A DNA stretch of 64,000 nt from Letharia columbiana (GCF_014066305.1 NW_023501075.1:1-64000); one strand, 5' to 3'; positions 44,328-56,032 are shown, counted from the stretch's first letter. Numbers and translations: made by a program. The notes: generated by a model not told the origin, from the letters alone.

Positions 44328-45325
44328 CTACTCTCTTTTGATCTCCACCTCGTCCAGCTTCTTCTCCCGTCCCGGGCTCCTGACTTCCCTGTCCTCCGTG
44401 AGTAAAGATGAAATGGCGAATGAATTTTGCCTCGGCACTGTTGGCTTGGAGCTCGGGTTTTCACTGTTGATGGGAGTGAAGCCTTTGCCTGAATCTGTTA
44501 CGGCGCTGAATGGAGCGCCGCTGAGGATGTTCGATGGGGCCTGCGAGTCATGCGGGCTACCGCGGGGAGTGGGGGGAAACTTTGAACTCGACAAGCCATG
44601 GGATCGACACCATGCCTCTTCCAACGTCGCCGGCGACAGGTTGCAGCCATAATTGCGGGCAATGGTGGACCAGAAATGTAAACGGTGAGCGTCATAAACG
44701 CGATCAAGCTTTGCCACATCGACGTATTGCCGTTCCTGCAAGCAGTCCATATCCTGAGTGACTAAGCGAAGCGACTGGGTATCGTTAATGCGATGGTGAA
44801 TGCTAGGGACTGGCTTTGGCAGTATCGGCTTGTGGTTTTGAGGAGTCTGAGAAGAAGACTCGCTGGGACTGTACTCCATACTCTCAGGAGGACTCGCCGG
44901 CGGTGAGAAGGAGGGCAGCTGTCTCTGAGGAGTCTCGCCCCTGGATTGCGCTGGTGGTGGAGCTGATGATCGTTCGTATGAATTCATTGGGACTTGGGAG
45001 TGACGGCGGCTCTTGCTGCCCAACGAAAGCTGGTGGTAGTGGAGTCGACAGGCTAGCTCCGTCTTCTTGAGCTGGCTGGCAATGTGCTTGTATGGCATCT
45101 TGTGCTCTCGCGTCTCAATTAAATAAGCCTCCTATACATCTGTCAATGGAAGGCTCAGTTGATAATGCTTTTGCATATACATACCTCTGCATCAGACCAA
45201 GCTCTGCCTCCACCTGTGGAGACTGTCTTGCGATGCCGGTGCACTACCGGAGCGCGTAAGGTTTGCGAGTCAGCTGCCGACATGGATTTGACCATCATGG
45301 GCTTTTGCGTGGGTGCGTAAGACAT
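44328..45325 (-). CDS. Myb/SANT-like DNA-binding protein (314 aa)
   Basis: Probable nuclear transcription regulator. Exons 45185-45325 and 44328-45131; the intron (GTATGT ... TAG) falls inside the Myb-like repeat, joining GGRAWSDAE to EAYLIETREHKMPYKHIASQ, followed by LKKTELACRLHYHQLSLGSK. The Trp of helix 1, the acidic cluster and the CRLHYHQL recognition helix fit a single-repeat Myb/SANT fold. The middle is Ser/Pro-rich (SFSPPASPPESMEYSPSESS). A second helical segment near residues 185-225 (YVDVAKLDRVYDAHRLHFWS, TIARNYGCNLSPATLEEAWC) recalls a Myb-like or trihelix partner region. The C-terminal tail is polar and charged. Targets unknown. Confidence 0.8.
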
Positions 45326-47919
45326 GTTGAAGGTTAGACGGCGTTGTCGATATGGTTCTCACTGAAAGAATTGTTTTGTTGTTCGGATCTCAGCCAGAAA
45401 CAGGCTTAATATGTAAGTGTAAAGTAAAGAGAAATGTCTGATTTGGAGCGCTGAAACGTTGGTCGATGCTAGCTTTTCGAACAGGGTCTCGGATTGGATA
45501 AAGAGAATTTTGACAGTCGAAATATTAATGCGAATAAGCGATGGTATGAACACGATTTGCAAAAGACCCAACCAGTGGGACGGAAAATACTGATTATGAG
45601 GCTGCGAGGAAGGATGAAGACCGAGGAGTCCTGCCGTGATATAGGTGAAGATGTCACCAGGTGGGTCCAGACCACTATCTATACCTTTGCTTTTTCGAAG
45701 TACGTTTGGAACTGTTTCTCTTGGTGGGACAAAGCTGATCCTCGAACTGATGGCTCTCACGTTTCCAATATGCCAGGGGGATACCGAGTCTTGGCAGCGC
45801 AAGCAGTGCCTTGCAAGGTTAGGAGAAGGACGTCAGATGTATTTGCAGCTCTGAAGGGGCGTTGGGGGCGTGGAATATTGAGTTGAAGCAGCGACCTGTG
45901 TGGGCCCTGGATGGCAAGCTGCACTCATACGCCACATGAGATGGTGGAATGGTGGAATGAGTGCATGAGTCCGCGAACCATTTGCGGCGGAGGTAGAGGC
46001 CAGGAGGTTATATGATGGGAGGAGATGACCTTGGAAAAAGCCGCTTTACGGGTGAAATGGCCAATAAGGGTATGCTGTTTTTACGAAACGGTGAGAGATC
46101 CTTTCCAGATTACGTCTAAGCGAAGCCGTGCCGTGTTTGAAGGAGATTCCACGTTAACCCGAACAGAAACATGGTTGCGAACGGCACCATTTATTACTGG
46201 CTGAGATGGAAAGAAAGATGAAGACATACAGCAAGGGTAAATATAGCGACGCGTACATGGGGATTGTTTTGTGCAGCGAGCGTTGAGTTGGTGCGCAGTG
46301 TGCCTTAATGAAGTCAATATTAAATGAACCGTTGGAGAATGATTTGAAAAAGGACCGTTGGCATGAGGCTGAAAAGGAAAGAACAAGCGCACGCAAGCGA
46401 ATCGTCAGCCATTCTTGCTGTGTCCCAAGCGCTGTCTAACCCCGCGAGCTCGGGGGTTGTTCATAACTTTTCTATTCGGTTACGAACTTACGAGGATTGA
46501 AACGATGCCAAGGGTAGGAGTTGGTTAGATGATGTTGCATCTTTGTTTCATCTCATTTCCTCTGAGGCTTTTGGGGGCACTATCTTTCTTTGGGGCCACT
46601 TCATCAACTTGGGGGGGCACTTGAGCATCGCGGGTCCTCAAGGATCCAAGGGGGGGCCGAAGCGGCGGCATGGTTAGGGTGTGTAGCTTGTAACAGTAGT
46701 GAGTAGTGGCTTTTTTTCTCCCTTGAAACAATGTGAAAGTATGACGACAGGGAGGTTCAGAATAACAAGCACGCGAAAGCAGCAGCATGATAGCATGATT
46801 ATATCAAGGAGTTAGGTACTTGAATGGGTTGCTTTGTTTGTGTGTGATTCGTTGGAAAGATGAAAGGGAGGCAAGAATTGGGAGAGGGAGAAAGTTTGTG
46901 AGGGCCCTAAGGGAGGGGCTAAGGCTGTTTCAGGCATGGTCTGGCGGGCAAACCGTTGCGCCGGGGGATAGATGATAGGTCAAATGTTCGCAAGCCCATA
47001 GTTCCATGCAGTTCAATTCATGCATGGGAATGCAAGTATCTTTCTCGTACCCAGGTTCACTTTCTCTATCAGCCTCCCTGCCACATCAAGACCCTTCAAC
47101 CTCCCAACCTGCTTCAACTACCACTGCCTCTCGTCTTAACATCCTATCTCCCTTCAACTTCACTCCCCCTTCCAAGATATCATCATCCCGTCCCCCGTGT
47201 CGATGCTGGAGGTACACATCCGCGACGACATGTGCCCTACTTCTGATACCCATGACCTTTCTCGAAGCGTGAAATAGGCGTGACCCCGCATTCTCCTTCT
47301 GGGTGAAGTAACACCGAAACGGGCAACTCGCTGTCATTTGGTACCTCGATACTTAACAAGCTGCGTCCGCTTGCGCCAATGCCCATGTCCCATGTATCGC
47401 AACGGCCGCGTGATGCAGTCGCCTCATCACACAAAGCTATTGCGATGCATCACCCAGACCAAAAGTTCTCATTTCTCTCATCCATGTTACTACATGACCA
47501 GCGACTTCGGAAGATACATATGAATAGGCAGCACGGCAAGATGGACTAACAAAACCTGGATGCCCTCCAAAGAATATCCCAGATCGACAAAGCGCGGTGT
47601 CATCACCCGTTCAGCCAGAATCCCACACACGCTTTGACTACCCGCAGAGGCTCGGTCTGGATGACGCCAATTGCCCAATAATCATATACTACGTTGCCGT
47701 TCTCGCTTCAGAGCGGCCCGCCGCTACTATGTCGTGAGTGAAAGATTCCTGCGCTCCAGAAAATGTCACCAGCATGTCTCGCCTTGCCGCCCGCAGTCGT
47801 GTCACCTCAACGGAAATCCCCTCTTCACCTGCTAACATGGACTCCCTTTTCCCCCGCGCAGCTCACAACCAAATCGAGGACGTCCTGTCCGCCCACAACC
47901 TCCAACCACTGCTCCACCC
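45326..47919. other. Intergenic: divergent promoter region of the two Myb genes
   Basis: 2.6 kb between divergent starts. Overlapping short open frames on both strands (45359-45886, 46081-46396, 46956-47523) show no domain. A CT-rich stretch at about 47060-47180 could be a leader. No repeats of note. Confidence 0.4.
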
Positions 47920-48726
47920 ATGATACAAGCGCAACAACCTCAGTCGTACTTCACTCCGAACCCCTACGGTCCTCACCCGACTCAGCTTCAACAGCCTTTT
48001 CAACCACCTCCGGGCCCTCCACCACAGCAACTGCTCGCGCCGCAACCGCAACCACCACCTCAAGCGAGCTCTCCTCCATCACGAAAGCGCAAGGCTCCTG
48101 GTTCGGCGCCGCTGGCGGCCATGCCACCAATGCCCTCGACAAGCCTAGGCGAGCCAAATGATGGTGGACAGCAGGTCGAGGAAGCCAACGAGGCGTCTTC
48201 ATCGATGCCGCCGCCGAAGAAGAGCAGGACCAATACACCGTGGACTCCGGCAGAGGAGCAGCGACTGAAGATCATGAGGGATGCTGGGAACAGCTGGGGC
48301 GAGATCGCAAAGGTGACAAGATCAAGGCGACATCACACGGGGACCGTTGACTGACGCCGTGAAGACCTTCCCGAATAGGACCGAAGGAAGCGTCAAGAAG
48401 CATTGGTATAAGGTACGCAGCTCGGGACCGGTCGTTCGACGGAAGGCTAATTGCATTGCAGGACATGCACTATGCCGACTTTGCGGAGGATGATGTAAGC
48501 TTCGCAAGCAACATGCCGAGGTGATGCTGACTTCGGAGGATCAGAGCGCGGCTTTACTGGCAGCCATCAAGGAATACGAGGCAAGCAAGTGGAAGGCCAT
48601 CGGGCAGAAGGTCGGGAAGCCAGCGAAGGTAGACCGGCTAAGCCACTCTGCATCGCCGTTCATGTATGCTGACGATCTTAGGCATGCGAGCAGTATGCGA
48701 AGGAGCATTTCGGAAACAAGGTCTGA
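47920..48726 (+). CDS. Myb-like DNA-binding protein (202 aa; 5 exons)
   Basis: Exons 47920-48312, 48365-48412, 48462-48494, 48539-48628 and 48682-48726; all four introns (44-53 nt) fall between codons and carry TGAC-type branch sites. The first 100 residues are Gln/Pro-rich (FQPPPGPPPQQLLAPQPQPP), then a basic patch SRKRKAP that may be a nuclear signal. The Myb repeat is TNTPWTPAEEQRLKIMRDAG, NSWGEIAK then TFPNRTEGSVKKHWYKDMHY across the first two introns. A second helical segment follows: LLAAIKEYEASKWKAIGQKV, GKPAKACEQYAKEHFGNK. Trp residues and the SVKKHWY recognition helix are as expected. Short exons mean that any single-frame view of this gene misses its second half. Confidence 0.85.
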
Positions 48727-49312
48727 CGAGTTTGAGCGGTCTATGATAGCAGTTTTCATATGATACCAGGTCACGAATGGACCAAGTTTGCAGCTAGGGA
48801 ATTGACATAGGAAGTAATTGCATACCCAAGGACGAGGCTTTACCGGCCATATAATTGCTTTAGGGCAGAGGAAGCGTCACCATAATGGGTTCAAATCATC
48901 TGCACATGTCGCGTCGGTTAATCTTGTGAAGTCCCGTGCTTGTACTGGTGACACCAGCCCGCTCCATCTTCGCTTCAAGTATCAATACTTCCCATCGTCG
49001 CCTTCTTCCCAACAGCCCACCCAGCAGGAGACAAATCACTTTAATCCCATTTTTCCTTTGCCAGACCATAGCTTGAACTGTCATGGCCGGTGCTCATACA
49101 CGTCGCATCCTCGTTGATCGCGAGGTGAGTTCACGCTTACCGAAAAGCATTTCCCGAGCTCACGCAGCCAATCCAGAAACCCCCCACTTCAGAGATCCTA
49201 CGGAGTCTGCAAGTGTAGATCATGTGCTCGAAGAGCACAAGATGGTCATGCACAGGTGATATTCATCAAGCTTAGAAGCTCTTCAAGTCGAACGAGACTG
49301 ACACTGTTTTCA
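48727..49312. other. Intergenic before the BTB cluster
   Basis: Just before 49084 a short ATG frame (MAGAHTRRILVDRE, then a GTGAGT donor) and a Cys-rich frame GVCKCRSCARRAQDGH (about 49196-49256) could be decayed upstream exons of the first BTB copy. I cannot join them into a gene. Confidence 0.3.
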
Positions 49313-49986
49313 AGCCTCTGAAAATCAAAGGAAGGTTTCGACCTTACTTAAGCCTGCGGTTTCATCACACTGGAAGTCCACAGCTTTCTCCTCAAGCCAC
49401 GATCAACATCCTTCGCGGCTGCTCGTGAAGGCGGTTTCTTGGTAAGCATTAAGACGCCCATTCGCTAGAGCTCGCCGCGGACCGATTACAATGACAGGAA
49501 GCAACCAGCAAGCGTATTGAGCTGCCCGATGACAACGTAGAATCCGTTGCACGAATGGTCCAGTACTGTTACACCACGGACTGTCCAGATGAGGCGCCTG
49601 AGAAAATCTTGGACCCCGGAGATCCTATGACTCCCTCCATCTCGCGCGCACACACGAACGCCCAGGTCCACGCTCCCGCAGAGAAGTACGACATTCCAGG
49701 ACGCAAGTTTCTCGCGGGGATGAAGTTCCGTGCAGCTATGGCGGTAGAAGTCGGTTCTGGGTTCCGAAGTGGCGCTCCCGCCATGATGCATCTGATCGCA
49801 ATCATCTCGCTTGCCTACGACGGCGCACCAGGAACAGACCGCGTTCTCCGCGATCCTGTCATCGGTTACGTGTGGATGTATTGGAAGCAGCTCTCACCGA
49901 AGCCAGAGTTCCTAGTACCTATCGCCGCGAAGCCGGAGTTCATGATAGAGGCTGTGAACAAGACGTTCGGTCCCCAATTGCCATGA
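49313..49986 (+). pseudogene. BTB/POZ-domain gene, first copy, broken at its N-terminus
   Basis: A BTB-domain frame is recognisable from 49316, but two codons are stops: TGA at 49319 and TAA at 49349, the second inside what should be SDLT-x-ACGF. From there it is intact: ACGFITLEVHSFLLKPRS, FAAAREGGFL, an intron 49442-49497 with good splice sites, then EATSKRIELPDDNVESVARM, VQYCYTTDC, VHAPAEKYDIPGRKFLAGMK and a C-terminal helix bundle to LP and stop at 49984-49986. BTB proteins usually dimerise and serve as adaptors for Cul3 ubiquitin ligases. With both lesions in the N-terminal half, no normal BTB protein is expected. It lies first of three same-strand copies. Confidence 0.65.
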
Positions 49987-50449
49987 TGACCGGGCTTTGA
50001 ACGCACCGCTATCGAGGATTTGACGCCAACTCATTCCCTTGGATGGGCCGCAGAGCGGTACACTGCTATAAAGAGAATGCTTGGACAAGATTGAGGGTAC
50101 ATTGAGCGCCGATGGAGGATGATACGATGGCCTTGCCACGAGGCCTACATCCGCCGAGAATTGTGTTCTGTTGCTGTTGACAGGAAGTCCTGCGATGCTA
50201 GCCAAAGCTAAGCCTTGAAACATATCAACCAGGCAGACCATTATGACTACACTCGATCAACCAAATTCGCCTTTTTCCTTGTCGCAATCTTGCCTGCGTG
50301 ATATGATTCGCTGACGTCCCAGAATTTTTCACCATAGCGCTCGCAAGCATCAGCCACCTCTGGAGCAAACAAGTAAGCTTCCGAGTAGGCTCTCCGTATC
50401 TCAGACCATGCTTCCAGCCCATTCCACCGTAGTACATACGACTCTCACA
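49987..50449. other. Spacer between BTB copies
   Basis: No gene recognised; short frames on the minus strand only. Confidence 0.35.
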
Positions 50450-51201
50450 ATGGATTCGTTACCCTCAGAGCAACTACGTGACCTCGAAATGTCCTCACCC
50501 CTTCTCGCTGTCGTTGTTCTGACAAGATCTCCAGTGCGACTCTGAAGACGCCTTTGCCTGGAAAGAGATGTTGAACTCTTTCGGATTGTATGTTTGGGAT
50601 CTGTGTCGTCCCCTCAGCCGGTCGCTGATCGTTCGTGTAGCATGCTCGAGTCAGGCGCCGGCTCTGATCTGACCACCATTTGCAACGAGCCCATGTGGAA
50701 GTCCTACACTTTCATCATATACCCTCGCCCTGATAACTTTACCGAAGCTAATCGAAGCCGTTTGGCGGAATCAAACACCCGCCAGATTGACTTGTCCGCA
50801 GAGGCGCCTCGCCTGACATTAAAGATGATACGGTTCCTCTACACTCTTGTCACCGAGGTATCCGTTCACTCACCTCTTAATAACCTCAACTCTACGCCGG
50901 CCTCCCCATTCTCAAAGATTTCCTCGCCATCGAGTCTCTGTATACCGTGACGGGGTGGAAATTTAGCTACGACGTACACAGGACATCTGGCATGTACGAC
51001 AGATACATGAACTCAGAGCAATTTGTCCGTTGACACATCGGGCTCATACGAATCTCGTACCCTACGACGCCTGACCGGGATCGCTTCTTGCGAGAGCGCG
51101 CGCTTGGATTCGTCCAGCAAGCGATGGGCTGCGTGTATGAGATGCCGGATATCGAGCACTTGACTAGGGAGCTGCGGGAGACTACTCGCGACATTATTTA
51201 A
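50450..51201 (+). pseudogene. BTB/POZ-domain gene, second copy, multiply disrupted
   Basis: The start MDSLPSEQLRDLE parallels MPSLPSDQLADYDD of the intact third copy. CDSEDAFAWKEMLNSFG follows a plausible acceptor near 50532, then after another intron comes MLESGAGSDLTTICNEPMWK and IDLSAEAPRLTLKMIRFLYT, a normal BTB beginning. Lesions: the donor expected after exon 1 is missing, the frame shifts without splice sites between LVTE (about 50858) and LYAGLPILKDFLAIES (about 50913), and a TGA at 51031-51033 interrupts EQFVR / HIGLIRISYPTTPD, where a Trp codon (TGG to TGA) would fit. The end RELRETTRDII and stop at 51201 remain readable. Confidence 0.6.
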
Positions 51202-51777
51202 CAGTGTGGCGAGTCATCCCCATATCGTGACCGAACATCAAAAACTCGTTGCTTTCAACATAGCACGATTCAACAATGGAATGACCTACAGGATTGTTCT
51301 TGATGTCACGTTTACTTTTCTTGAGCAGATCTGGAGTTTCATAGCACAGGCTTTGATCATAACCCTTGGTAGTCGGCAGTTGTTGCGTTGCAATGAAGCA
51401 ATGTTTTGACGCTGTGCCAAGACATCCTACTACTGTTTTGCCATGATGTGGGACATTTCTGATGAGGAGACGGCCATTTTTTAAAAAGAGCTTGGAGGAA
51501 TAGGGGACGGTTGAGACCTACTCTACATTGGCACAGTAAAGGAGGGAAAGGAGTGGCATTAGGTAGATTGGGAAAGAGGGCTCTTCGGCAGTAAGGCGGC
51601 TCTCGTTCGACACTTCCTTCTCCAGCACTTGGTAGCCATGACACTCCTATCGAGGCAGGAACCCTTCTCTCTGCTTACTTCTGAGGTTGGCACACCTCTC
51701 CCACTCACACCTTACACCCACACTCGAAATCAAACGACATACAAGTTTAGGGTCTGCCAGCGATACTATTCCACCCT
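51202..51777. other. Spacer between BTB copies two and three
   Basis: Promoter side of the intact BTB gene. No other gene or repeat seen. Confidence 0.4.
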
Positions 51778-52664
51778 ATGCCTTCGCTGCCATCAGATCA
51801 GCTCGCCGACTACGATGATGTACGTTGTTTTGATACTACTCCGAAGTACCCAGCTGACCAACCCTCCAGTCGCTGTCGGAGTCTCAGAATGCCAAGGCCG
51901 AACAGGCCCAGTCTCTTAAGCTGTACGTATCACCCACACATGCCACATCCAATGCTAATCACATCCTCAGGCTCCTCGATTCTGGAAACGCATCTGACCT
52001 GACCATTACCTGTGACGAGCGCACATTCCACGTCCACAGCCCGATCATGTGCTCGCGTTCCGACTACTTCGCCATCCACCGAGATGCCTCCACGCGATTC
52101 CCGGCGTCCGACCCTCATCACGTGCGCCTACCCGACGAAGATGCCTTCCTCATCGAAAAGATGATCGGATTCGTGTACACGTCGGAGTACTCCGTGTCCG
52201 CGGATGGAACGACCGGTGCTTCCGAGGCCGAGCCGTTGGCGCTCTCCGTCCACGCCTCCATGTACGGCCTCGGCGAGTTCTACGGCATCCGCTCCCTCAA
52301 ATGGGTCGCCGCGGGCCAGTTCAAAGAGCTCGTCGCGCTCTGGCACAAACCGTACGGAGCCTTTCCGGGTCCGCGCCTTCTCGACTTCGTCCAGGCGATC
52401 AAGGTTGTGTACACGAGGACGCCGCAGGACGATCGTGTCCTGCGGGACCCTATAATCCGGCATATCCCGGAGAACTTGCACGCGATGTCCGGGCTGGAGG
52501 AGTTCAGAGAGCTCGTGAACGAGGTGCCGGAATTTATGGACGAGGCGTTTGGCGACGGCGTGCTTGGGGAGATTGCACGTTCGAGAACGAAGCTTAGCGT
52601 GAGGCGGATCAGGGAGATGTGTAGGTTGGCGAGGAGGGGGACGTGGCCTTATTTGGATGATTGA
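51778..52664 (+). CDS. BTB/POZ-domain protein, intact third copy (262 aa)
   Basis: Likely Cul3-type ubiquitin-ligase adaptor or dimerisation protein. Exons 51778-51819, 51870-51922 and 51971-52664, with introns of 50 and 48 nt (GTACGT donors, CAG acceptors). The protein starts MPSLPSDQLADYDD, has a polar helix SLSESQNAKAEQAQSLKL, then the BTB core: LLDSGNASDLTITCDERTFH, VHSPIMCSRSDYFAIHRDAS, HHVRLPDEDAFLIEKMIGFV, YTSEYSV, and ASMYGLGEFYGIRSLKWVAA. A helical C-terminal domain follows (LLDFVQAIKVVYTRTPQDDR, LRDPIIRHIPENLHAM), ending in basic helices. Partners are unknown. Length and domain order match the small BTB-only proteins that are abundant and variable in Dothideomycetes. Confidence 0.85.
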
Positions 52665-52722
52665 GGAATGAGCGATCCGGGGAGGAAGGCATGAGATCGT
52701 GGCTACGGATATCGTTGCGAGC

Positions 52723-52966
52723 TTGTTGGACATGTGAATCGTTCTGCCTTCCGACTCAGATCGCTTTGTGTGGTTGATGCTGTGTTGGACATGTATGTCG
52801 ATTCCATTAACCCCACTCCCTTCCGACTCAGATCGCTTTGTGTGATCGATGCTGTGTTGGACATGTATGTCGATTCCCTTGACCCCACTGCCTTCCGACT
52901 CTGATCGCTTTGTGTGATCGATGCTGTGTTGGGCATGTATGTCGATTCCATTAACCCCGAGTGGTT
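52723..52966. repeat. 72-bp minisatellite, three full copies plus a partial one
   Basis: Copies begin with CCTTCCGACT at 52747, 52819 and 52891, exactly 72 bp apart, differing at only a few sites; a partial copy precedes (GTTGGACATGTG near 52725). The unit length is a multiple of three, so the minus strand stays open through all copies and would encode a 24-residue repeat (ESTYMSNTASITQSDLSRK plus spacer). There is no other sign that it is translated. Confidence 0.9.
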
Positions 52967-53015
52967 TCCATTAGCCAGCAAGTGTTCAAATAGAGATTCA
53001 TCGCTTCAATCCACT

Positions 53016-53271
53016 TCAATCTTCCAATCCATCGAGCCCCCACATGCTCACACCACCACTAATAAACCCCACCATTGTACCAGCGCCATTAGGAATCGAA
53101 CCTAATACGAACCAAATATTCCCGCCAAACACCACTGCCTCTGCGGTCAACGGCAATCTGCAATTGTTGGAAATGTATGTAGGATTGATTGATTGATTGA
53201 TTGAGTAGCTATCAGAGTGCTGAGAGAAAAAAGACCACTTATACACCCATTTGCCACCTGGTTACCACCAT
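53016..53271 (-). CDS. Small hydrophobic protein (51 aa) with 14-nt first exon
   Basis: Exon 1, 53258-53271, encodes MVVT and two bases of Arg; exon 2, 53016-53157, starts after a TTGCAG acceptor and completes RLPLTAEAVVFGGNIWFVLG, SIPNGAGTMVGFISGGVSMW and GLDGLED then stop. The result is a Gly-rich hydrophobic hairpin with a short acidic end, as in small organellar or ER membrane proteins. The 100-nt intron contains a TCAA tetranucleotide run. Without splicing, the frame opens at 53246 with a poor leader. Family unknown; the call rests on frame, splice signals and composition. Confidence 0.4.
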
Positions 53272-56032
53272 GAGGAGGGGTAGCTACAACACAGGTGCTG
53301 CAGTAAATCTCAATCTGCAATGCTCATCGCCATCATGTCGGCCGGCCATGGTGATCAGCTTTGGGATCGAATGAGTACGACACCGGCAGCCGCACGCAGT
53401 CGCGGTCGCGGTCGCTAAAAAGGAAATGCTACAACAGTACACGGCTCCTTCGATTCAAAGTCCACTCGGCGATCGTCGCATCGCGTTTCGACTCCTGGGG
53501 CGGATCGCAAGGTGCGAGTTCACCTTTGTTTCTTTCTTGCGAACAGTTGGAGGAGGCAGGAGGCGGAGGGGAGGGCAGCTGAAGATGACCCCACGGCCCG
53601 TTTGGACGTTGCTGCGGTCGAGACTACAGGATCGAAATCTCGCAATGACTACTTTGTCATGCAGTTGTCGATGATGACGGGTTCGGATGGCTATCTTCTC
53701 TTCGATTGGTTGGGTCTGCAACGCGTCCGTGGATGACGTACGGGCTCAAGGACAGGTAAAGTAGCCGCTCTACGGGCTGCCTGTGGTATGTCTTGGGAGG
53801 GACGTCCTCGGACGTCGGTATCGGTGCGCTGGGTACGGCTGTCAGGTGCGTCTACGATTCTACGCCCGCCGTCTGACAAGGTGCTCGCGATTCGGCTCTG
53901 GGATACGTGAGAGTCCGTCTCGGGCGGCTGTGGCCGATGGAGGATTCTCAAGGCTGTTTTGAAAGAGGTTCCGGGGTTGGCGTTGCGGGAGCTGAGGAGC
54001 TTGCGGTGGGGAAGAGGAGGATGGTGACTGGGGATGGAGTGGGCCGTTGTCGGATCGGTTTCGGTGAGGAGGTGGGGGTGTTTTGAGTGGGGCGATGGAT
54101 GATGGGGCGTAGTTGAGGTCCAATGGATCCTTGTTGAGTTTGCGGGATAGCGAGGAAGAGGTTGTCTCCAAGATTGCTTTGGTACTACGATCGGAGAGAT
54201 GGGGATGTGGCGGCGAGGTTGCCGGGAATGGTAATATCTGACTGTGTTGATTGCAGCGTATATGACGCATAGAGTTCGAGGATTGTTATTAGTATGATGG
54301 AAATCTTAAGACGATACCCTGTTGCCGCCTTTGCTCAAACAGTCGATGTCAACACCTGTGCTTTTGAAATCCAACCCTATCTCACAGCTTTCGCACAATC
54401 ATCGATACCGATACCAAAGGATCATTGTTGATACCATTGCACATATCATCTTGTCTCCCTCCCTCCCTCCCTCCCTCATAAAAGACGGCGATTGATCATG
54501 CCGCTTCCCAAATGAAATTACCGGTCTCATCATCTAGAGCCAGTACTAGCAGATGGTACCATGTCGGTTCGTGAACGAAGAGCATACCAGCATGGAGGAA
54601 GGGGCGGTCGGGGGTTTGGAATCGATCTGATTGTGTTCTGGGATTCTGAGACTGGGAGAAGGTGTCACGTGCGAGATTCGAAATCTACCGGCTCCAATCT
54701 TTTTCTTTGCGACTGCTTGCTTGCTTGCTTTGCTCGGGGGGTTTGTGGTGGGGGGCGCATGGAGACTGGAGAGTAGGACGCTGAGGGGCTCGGAGGGATG
54801 GGTGAAGTTTGGAGATGATGCGGAATTGGCTAAGAGGATGCGTGAATACTTTTACAATTGTACCGCCTCGGGTGCGAATGCGATGAGGATACGGCGGACC
54901 ACGCAATACAACAGACAGCTACTGGGCTTGCTGTTGAGGGTGTAGAAGGCGGAGAGATGCTTCCTCACCCCGCGACCAGGTTCGTCATGTCTCTGTCTTG
55001 GTCTTTGTGAGTCCGTTGGGTCTGGGATCATAGAGCCAGCTGCTCGATTGACTGTCTCGAGGATAGGAGAGACATCGGCGAACGCTTCTGCTATGTGCTT
55101 CTCTATTATGAAGACTTTAGCCGAGGATTGTCGTGGCTCACTCTCATACCGATGCTTCTTCCGCTCGGGCTCCGTCTCAATTGACCTGTGCTCGCGATTT
55201 TGTGTAAAAGGGTCCAGGAGCCTACGACAGTATATTTCCCTCGCCTTTTCATATCTGTGCACCCGACCCTCACGTTGGAGTGAAAGCTATCTTGTCCTGG
55301 GAGTCTTGAGGTGGTGAAATTTGGCGGTGGCAGTGTATGGACGTGGCATGTTATGTCACTCGATGGAAAGGGGGGAGTATCAAGCTCTCTCTCCCCCTGA
55401 TAGTATTGTAGTCCTCCCAGCCGATTTTTATGTCTTATAGATTTCGAAATGTCGCTCGTCTCTCTTTCCGATATCAGAAAAAGCGGCTTGGCGCTGAGAT
55501 GGAAACGTTGGAAGCAGCTTCATTTTTATATCTGAAAATGGCCGTACTCGTACAGGATGTTGGAAGCTTCGTTGTAGAGTCAAAAGCCGACGGATGGCCA
55601 CTCTGGATTTCAAAACGAGGACGACTGGGGTCATCGCATCTTAGCAGCCTGCGTGGATGGTGGCATTGCTTGGGCTTGTGAAGTCCTTTCCTTCCATGAG
55701 CATCGTTGCTGGAGGCTGATCGGCCGAGGCGGTTGAATATTCTCAATCCTGCTCACGGCTGGGTGGAAGCTGGCGCTGAAGATGTGTAGATCGGGTATGA
55801 AGGGAGAAGAGAGAGAATGAGATTTGGGCAAGGTTCTGGCGGTTGAACAGCCTTAGGCTGCTGAATATAATGTGGAAGTCGATGTTTAGATTTTTGTATG
55901 GAAAGTGGGTCTTGCGTTGTGAGCCATATAGACAGAAATTGGAAAAAAAAGATTAAAAAGAGAGAAAAAAAAAAAAAAGGCTTGAAGTATTTTGATTTAA
56001 GTACACCAGTGATCCGTTCGTCCCTAGAGAAG
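53272..56032. other. Gene-poor region with weak coding hints
   Basis: Two minus-strand frames look somewhat protein-like: 54852-55262 (opening MHRYEKAREIYCRRLLDPFT) and 53860-54270 (containing ILETTSSSLSRKLNKDPLDL), the latter possibly spliced into a frame ending at 53691. I cannot support either as a gene. On the plus strand RFKVHSAIVASRF near 53450 echoes a BTB motif. A TCCC repeat lies at about 54455-54477 and an A-rich tract at 55943-55978. Confidence 0.35.

Noticed and set aside
52703..52981. 92-codon minus-strand gene through the minisatellite
   Set aside because: Openness follows from a period divisible by three; no upstream promoter or non-repeat domain seen.
53070..53105. tRNA-like T-arm on the minus strand (TTAGG-TTCGATT-CCTAA)
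   Set aside because: No matching acceptor stem, anticodon arm or A box upstream; it falls inside the 51-residue coding frame.
53691..54270. Spliced minus-strand Pro/Ser-rich protein
   Set aside because: Splice sites are possible but several frames are equally open; composition alone is not enough.
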